This document shows, piece by piece, positions 60,414-64,000 of a stretch of 64,000 bases of DNA. The translations under genes and the position numbers were made by a program. The notes beneath the pieces are model-generated. The model made no database searches. It saw only the letters and a list, made by a program, of their open reading frames with translations, and was not told the origin of the DNA. The stretch spans positions 1 through 64,000 of the forward strand of contig JAZQKV010000064.1 of NCBI GenBank assembly GCA_045542335.1. The letters are read 5' to 3'. Each line of letters starts with the position of its first letter. The first letter of the stretch is position 1. Source of the DNA: CAKSUT01 sp045542335. Its GTDB lineage: Bacteria > Bacillota > Clostridia > Oscillospirales > CAG-382.

Positions 60414-61763
60414 ATGGACAAAAACTTTTTACTTGAAAACGACACGGCAAAAAAACTTTATGAATACGCAAAAAATCTTCCCGTTGTGGACTACCACAAT
60501 CATCTGAACGTTGCAGATATTGTAAACAACATTCGTTTTACAGATGTATATGAGCTTTGGGTAAAGCCTGACCCATACAAGCACAGAATGATGAGAATGT
60601 GCGGCGTTGAGGAAAGGTATATAACAGGGGAAGCTACAAATGAGGAAAAATTTGAAAAATGGTGGGAAACGCTTCCAAAGCTTGTGGGAAATCATATGTA
60701 CCATTGGTCGGTAATGGAGTTTGAAGTCGTTTTCGGTATAACTGACGCTCCCGAAAGCCTCACGGCAAGACAGGCCTTTGAAAAATGCAACGCATATCTT
60801 GCGGAAAACAAGGTCACGGCGTTGTCCTTACTTGCAAAATTCGGAGTGGAATATGCAAGTCCATGTGCAAGCTTGTGCGAGGACATTTCGTCATTTTCTG
60901 TTATGAAAAGCTTTGCCCCCTCTTTGAGAGGTGATGACATTGTTGCGCCCACGGCGGATTTTGTAAAAAGGCTCGGAGATGTGGTTCACAAGAATATAAA
61001 TAATCTAAATGATTTCAAATGTGCCGTGGCAAAAAGGTTTGATGATTTTTATGCCGTCGGTTGCCGTTTTGCTGACCATGCCATTGACAATGGTTTTTGT
61101 TATTACACAGATGACGGCAAAAATGGGGAACGTTTTGAAAGCCTTATGGAGGGCGAGCTTTCGGAAAATGACAGGAGCGCACTTTCTTCGCATATACTCA
61201 CCTTTCTCGGAGGTGAGTACGCAAAGAGAGGGTTTGTGATGCAGTTGCACATTGGCGCACAGCGTTTTACAAGCACAAAGCTCCGGAAAGCAGCAGGTGC
61301 AACAGGTGGCTTTGCCGGCATCGGCAACAGTGTTGATGTAAATTCTCTGACTGCGTTTCTTGATACGCTTGACTGTGCAGAGAACGGTCTGCCCAAAACT
61401 GTGCTTTTTACGCTTAATCCCTCGGATAATGCACTTATATCGGTGCTTTCCGGGTCGTATGCAAAGGACGGAGTGTGCGGACTTGTCAGCCAAGGACCTG
61501 CGTGGTGGTGGTGCGACCACAAGAAAGGCATCACGGATATGCTTGAGGATATGTGGTCCTTTGGGCTTGCTTACAACTTTATTGGCATGACAACCGATTC
61601 AAGAAGCTTTCTTTCGTTTGTAAGACACGATTATTTCAGACGAATCCTGTGCAGCTTTCTCGGCAAAAAGGCAGAGGTCGGTGAGCTTATGTGCGGTGAA
61701 CAGACCTTGCAGGAGCTTTTATACAGAATGTGCTATGCAAATGCACTTGATGCGACAAAATAA
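60414..61763 (+). CDS. uxaC: Glucuronate (uronate) isomerase
   Basis: UxaC isomerises D-glucuronate to D-fructuronate (or galacturonate to tagaturonate). The 449-residue product has the family's HxH metal motif in VDYHNHL, the WVKPDPYKHRMMRMCGV segment (a DHYKWR-type motif), and AWWWCDHKKGITDML near the C terminus. SDR-type reductase and UxuA genes follow, which favours the glucuronate branch. A weak GGAGTAAATAAAAA site precedes the ATG. Confidence 0.93.
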   Translation: MDKNFLLENDTAKKLYEYAKNLPVVDYHNHLNVADIVNNIRFTDVYELWVKPDPYKHRMMRMCGVEERYITGEATNEEKFEKWWETLPKLVGNHMYHWSVMEFEVVFGITDAPESLTARQAFEKCNAYLAENKVTALSLLAKFGVEYASPCASLCEDISSFSVMKSFAPSLRGDDIVAPTADFVKRLGDVVHKNINNLNDFKCAVAKRFDDFYAVGCRFADHAIDNGFCYYTDDGKNGERFESLMEGELSENDRSALSSHILTFLGGEYAKRGFVMQLHIGAQRFTSTKLRKAAGATGGFAGIGNSVDVNSLTAFLDTLDCAENGLPKTVLFTLNPSDNALISVLSGSYAKDGVCGLVSQGPAWWWCDHKKGITDMLEDMWSFGLAYNFIGMTTDSRSFLSFVRHDYFRRILCSFLGKKAEVGELMCGEQTLQELLYRMCYANALDATK

Positions 61764-61779
61764 AAAAGGAGATGGATTT

Positions 61780-62622
61780 ATGAAATTTGAAAACAAGGTT
61801 GCTGTTGTGACGGGAGCAGGGGGAACGCTCTGCTCGGTGATTGCAAAGGAGCTTGCGAAAGAGGGGGCAAAGGTTTGCCTGGTGGGGAGGACAGCAGATA
61901 AGCTTGAGGCTGTGAATAAGTGCATAAAGGCAGACGGTGGCATATCCATGGTGTATGCCTGCGATGTGACGGATAGGGAGGGTGTCAAAAGGCTTGCTGA
62001 AGCTGTGGAAAAGAGCTTTGGTCCCTGTAACTTCCTTGTAAACGGTGCAGGCGGAAACAACGTAAAGGCAATGCCCACAATCACAAAATATGACCCCCGT
62101 GAGCTTTCTGGCGGACTTGACGAGGGACAGAAGGGTCTTTACGACATTGACATGGATGCTTTTGAAAGTGTGCTTAATTTAAACACAATGGGAACGGTGT
62201 ATCCCACGCTTGAATTTGCAAAGCAGATGATTAAAAACGGAGGCGGAAGTGTTATCAATTTCGCTTCCATGAATACTTATTGTCCTCTCACCCGATGCTT
62301 TGCCTATGCCATGGGCAAGGCGGCGGTGTCAAATCTCACCCAGTCCTTTGCGGCATATTTTGCACCTGCAAAGGTGAGGATAAACGCCATTGCCCCCGGC
62401 TTTATGGTTAATGAAAGAAGCAAGGCATATCTTGGAACAGTTGAGGACGGACTTACGCAAAGAGGTATGCAGGTCATATCTCACACGCCTATGGGGCGCT
62501 TTGGTGAGGCAGATGACCTTGTAGGCTGTGCAAAATGGCTTCTTGACGACAAAGCTTCAGGCTTTGTGACGGGAATTACAGTTCCGGTTGACGGAGGCTT
62601 CCTTACCCTCGGAGGTGTGTGA
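61780..62622 (+). CDS. SDR oxidoreductase, probable D-fructuronate reductase
   Basis: The 280-residue short-chain dehydrogenase has the cofactor motif VVTGAGGTLCSVIAKELA, the NGAGGNN segment, and the YxxxK pair in FAYAMGKAAVSNL. SDR-type UxuB enzymes reduce fructuronate to mannonate; its place between uxaC and uxuA supports that role. The true start is the ATG after AAAAAAGGAG; an in-frame TTG upstream inside uxaC is rejected. The downstream uxuA starts 1 base after its stop. Confidence 0.88.
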   Translation: MKFENKVAVVTGAGGTLCSVIAKELAKEGAKVCLVGRTADKLEAVNKCIKADGGISMVYACDVTDREGVKRLAEAVEKSFGPCNFLVNGAGGNNVKAMPTITKYDPRELSGGLDEGQKGLYDIDMDAFESVLNLNTMGTVYPTLEFAKQMIKNGGGSVINFASMNTYCPLTRCFAYAMGKAAVSNLTQSFAAYFAPAKVRINAIAPGFMVNERSKAYLGTVEDGLTQRGMQVISHTPMGRFGEADDLVGCAKWLLDDKASGFVTGITVPVDGGFLTLGGV

Positions 62623-62623
62623 G

Positions 62624-63568
62624 ATGATTCTTGCGGACTATTTCAGAAGTGAAAAGGACTTAACGTGGGACATAGCAAAGCAGTGCGGTGTTACTCATGG
62701 CGTTATAAGGCTGCCTGAAACAGGGGGATTTGACTATTGTGACAAGTCCCATTGGCAGACGGTGTATAATGAATTTTTGGACTACGGTATTAAACCAATA
62801 GTGATTGAGCCAATGCCAAATGAGCTTCATGACCACATCAAGACAGGCGACAGTTTTCGTGATGAGAGCATAGAAAAGGTTATAAAAATGCTTCCTCATA
62901 TGAGGCATTTCGGAATTGAAACAATTTGCTTCAACTGGATGGCGCATATCGGTTGGTTAAGGACGAGAAGCGACATACCCGAAAGAGGCGGAGCGTGTGT
63001 TACGGGATACGACCCCCATGATTTTAAGGGTACGGACAAGCATATTTCCGAAAAGGAGCTTTGGGATAATTACGAATACTTTCTTAACGCAGTTGTGCCG
63101 GAAGCTGAGAAGTATGAAATAAAGCTTGCGCTTCATCCCGATGACCCGCCTGTTCCGAAGCTTGACGGTGTTTCAAGAATCATGATAAGCGCGGAAAATA
63201 TAAGAAAAGCGGTCTATGATATTCGACCAAGTGAGATGCTTGGTATAACCATGTGTCAGGCAAACTATTTTATAATGGGCGAGAATGTGGACAAGGTGAT
63301 ACGGGATTTTGCAAAAAAGATTTTCTTTATCCATTTCAGAAACACCACGGGAAATCTTGACGGCTTCCGTGAAACCTTCCATGACAACGGTGAGCTTGAC
63401 ATGGCACACCTTATAAAGCTGTACAACAGCCTTGGTATAAATGTCCCCATAAGAGTTGACCATGTTCCGACCCTTGTTGGCGAGGACACGGAGGTTGCAG
63501 GCTATGCGGCACTTGGCAGACTTTTTGCAATCGGATATTTAAAAGGCATACTTGATGCCTCAAGATAA
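62624..63568 (+). CDS. uxuA: D-mannonate dehydratase
   Basis: UxuA converts D-mannonate to 2-keto-3-deoxygluconate. The 314-residue TIM-barrel protein has HPDDPPVP with the metal-binding His and Asp, an FIHFRNTTG segment, and RVDHVPTL near the end. It is shorter than the common form (about 350-360), but the metal-binding residues are present. The GGAGGTG site lies within the end of the previous gene, so the two are coupled. Confidence 0.9.
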   Translation: MILADYFRSEKDLTWDIAKQCGVTHGVIRLPETGGFDYCDKSHWQTVYNEFLDYGIKPIVIEPMPNELHDHIKTGDSFRDESIEKVIKMLPHMRHFGIETICFNWMAHIGWLRTRSDIPERGGACVTGYDPHDFKGTDKHISEKELWDNYEYFLNAVVPEAEKYEIKLALHPDDPPVPKLDGVSRIMISAENIRKAVYDIRPSEMLGITMCQANYFIMGENVDKVIRDFAKKIFFIHFRNTTGNLDGFRETFHDNGELDMAHLIKLYNSLGINVPIRVDHVPTLVGEDTEVAGYAALGRLFAIGYLKGILDASR

Positions 63569-63580
63569 AGGAGAAGAATT

Positions 63581-64000
63581 ATGATAAAGATAGGTAACAA
63601 CGTTATTAAACATCAAAAGAACTTCTGGAACAACTGTATTTTCCATCCCACCGATGCCATAGAGGATTCATGGGGAAAACGCATACTTGACAGGATATCC
63701 GAGGACAAAGCCATTGACACAGTGCGCATTTACAATATGTTTGAGGATATAGTGTACATCGACGGCAACGGCAAAATCGCATACGATTTCAGGGTGAACG
63801 ACCTGCGTCTTGACTACCTTGTGGAAAAGGGCTTTGATGTGCTCATCGCTTACGGCTTTACGCCCGAATGTATCGCAACATACAACGCACATTCAAGCGT
63901 GAGCAAAAACAAGACACGTTACAAGGGAAAGCTCATAAACACCTCCATGCCCGACAGCCTTGACACCTGGGAGGATATGTGCTACGAGTATACAAAGCAC
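63581..64000 (+). CDS. Truncated TIM-barrel glycoside hydrolase-like protein
   Basis: The gene runs off the right edge; 140 residues are visible. The text (MIKIGNNVIKHQKNFWNNC, then TVRIYNMFEDIVYIDGNGKI and LDYLVEKGFDVLIAYGFTPE) resembles the start of a clan GH-A barrel, with a GH39-like 'YNMFED...AYGFTPE' run. The catalytic acids are beyond the window, so the family is only tentative. AAAGGAG precedes the ATG and it is 12 bases after uxuA, so it belongs to the uronate operon. Confidence 0.6.
   Translation, partial: MIKIGNNVIKHQKNFWNNCIFHPTDAIEDSWGKRILDRISEDKAIDTVRIYNMFEDIVYIDGNGKIAYDFRVNDLRLDYLVEKGFDVLIAYGFTPECIATYNAHSSVSKNKTRYKGKLINTSMPDSLDTWEDMCYEYTKH

Noticed and set aside
1..64000. CRISPR arrays, insertion sequences, rRNA and tRNA genes
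   Set aside because: No regularly spaced repeats, transposase-like proteins, rRNA stretches or cloverleaf tRNA genes were recognised apart from the tRNA-like ends of tmRNA.

Overview
The window reads as a chromosomal segment of an anaerobic Clostridia-type Firmicute (Oscillospirales/Ruminococcaceae-like is my best guess). Evidence: zinc-ribbon forms of S14, S4 and L36; rpsD lying between rpsK and rpoA (usual in Clostridia, not in Bacilli); strong AGGAGG ribosome sites with GTG and TTG starts; a dockerin-bearing secreted protein; a 2-hydroxyacyl-CoA dehydratase activase; and several glycan and uronate catabolic operons typical of gut commensals. No phage, IS element, CRISPR array, rRNA or tRNA was seen. 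The only RNA gene is tmRNA.

Layout. (1) 1-11.8 kb, plus strand: the S10/spc/alpha ribosomal cluster from the 3' part of rpsC to rplQ, including secY, adk, map, infA and rpoA, with an internal consensus promoter before rplF and a terminator after rplQ. (2) 11.9-16.7 kb: asnB, a small acidic cysteine-rich membrane protein, an RraA-like protein and a YfiH/PgeF-like protein. (3) 16.8-23.3 kb: a strongly expressed S-layer (SLH) protein, a histidine phosphatase, and an ECF sigma factor with a zinc-finger anti-sigma factor. (4) 23.4-32.1 kb: an aconitase-family hydratase and an amino-sugar operon (oxidoreductase, NagB-like, NagA, cytoplasmic GH20) divergent from an AraC regulator. (5) 32.2-39.2 kb: an EF-G2-type GTPase and a two-gene acyl-CoA dehydratase activase/dehydratase-like system. 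(6) 39.2-40.6 kb, minus strand: queT-murI behind a preQ1-I riboswitch.

(7) 40.6-51.3 kb, minus strand: a compact eight-gene operon from one perfect consensus promoter. It encodes a secreted dockerin/GLUG protein, an Asp-box sialidase-fold protein, a complete ECF transporter (T, fused A, S), a beta-propeller glycosidase-like protein, an SGNH esterase and a DUF4430-type lipoprotein. This is the strongest candidate for an undescribed system: glycan-directed enzymes bound to a vitamin-type importer. (8) 51.66 kb: tmRNA (tag ANNKVALAA). (9) 52.3-57.3 kb, minus strand: a five-gene catabolic-looking operon (type I dehydroquinase-like protein, medium-chain dehydrogenase, epimerase/dehydratase, Gfo/Idh/MocA oxidoreductase, amidohydrolase) divergent from an AraC regulator, with a 9-bp perfect inverted repeat spanning both promoters. 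A GH43-like enzyme follows the regulator. (10) 59.4-64 kb: a third AraC regulator divergent from a glucuronate/fructuronate route (uxaC, SDR-type fructuronate reductase, uxuA) and a truncated glycosidase-like gene running off the window.

The right half (24-64 kb) is therefore a series of carbohydrate-use modules, each with its own AraC regulator or strong promoter. Functional calls rest on motif reading only; no database search was possible.
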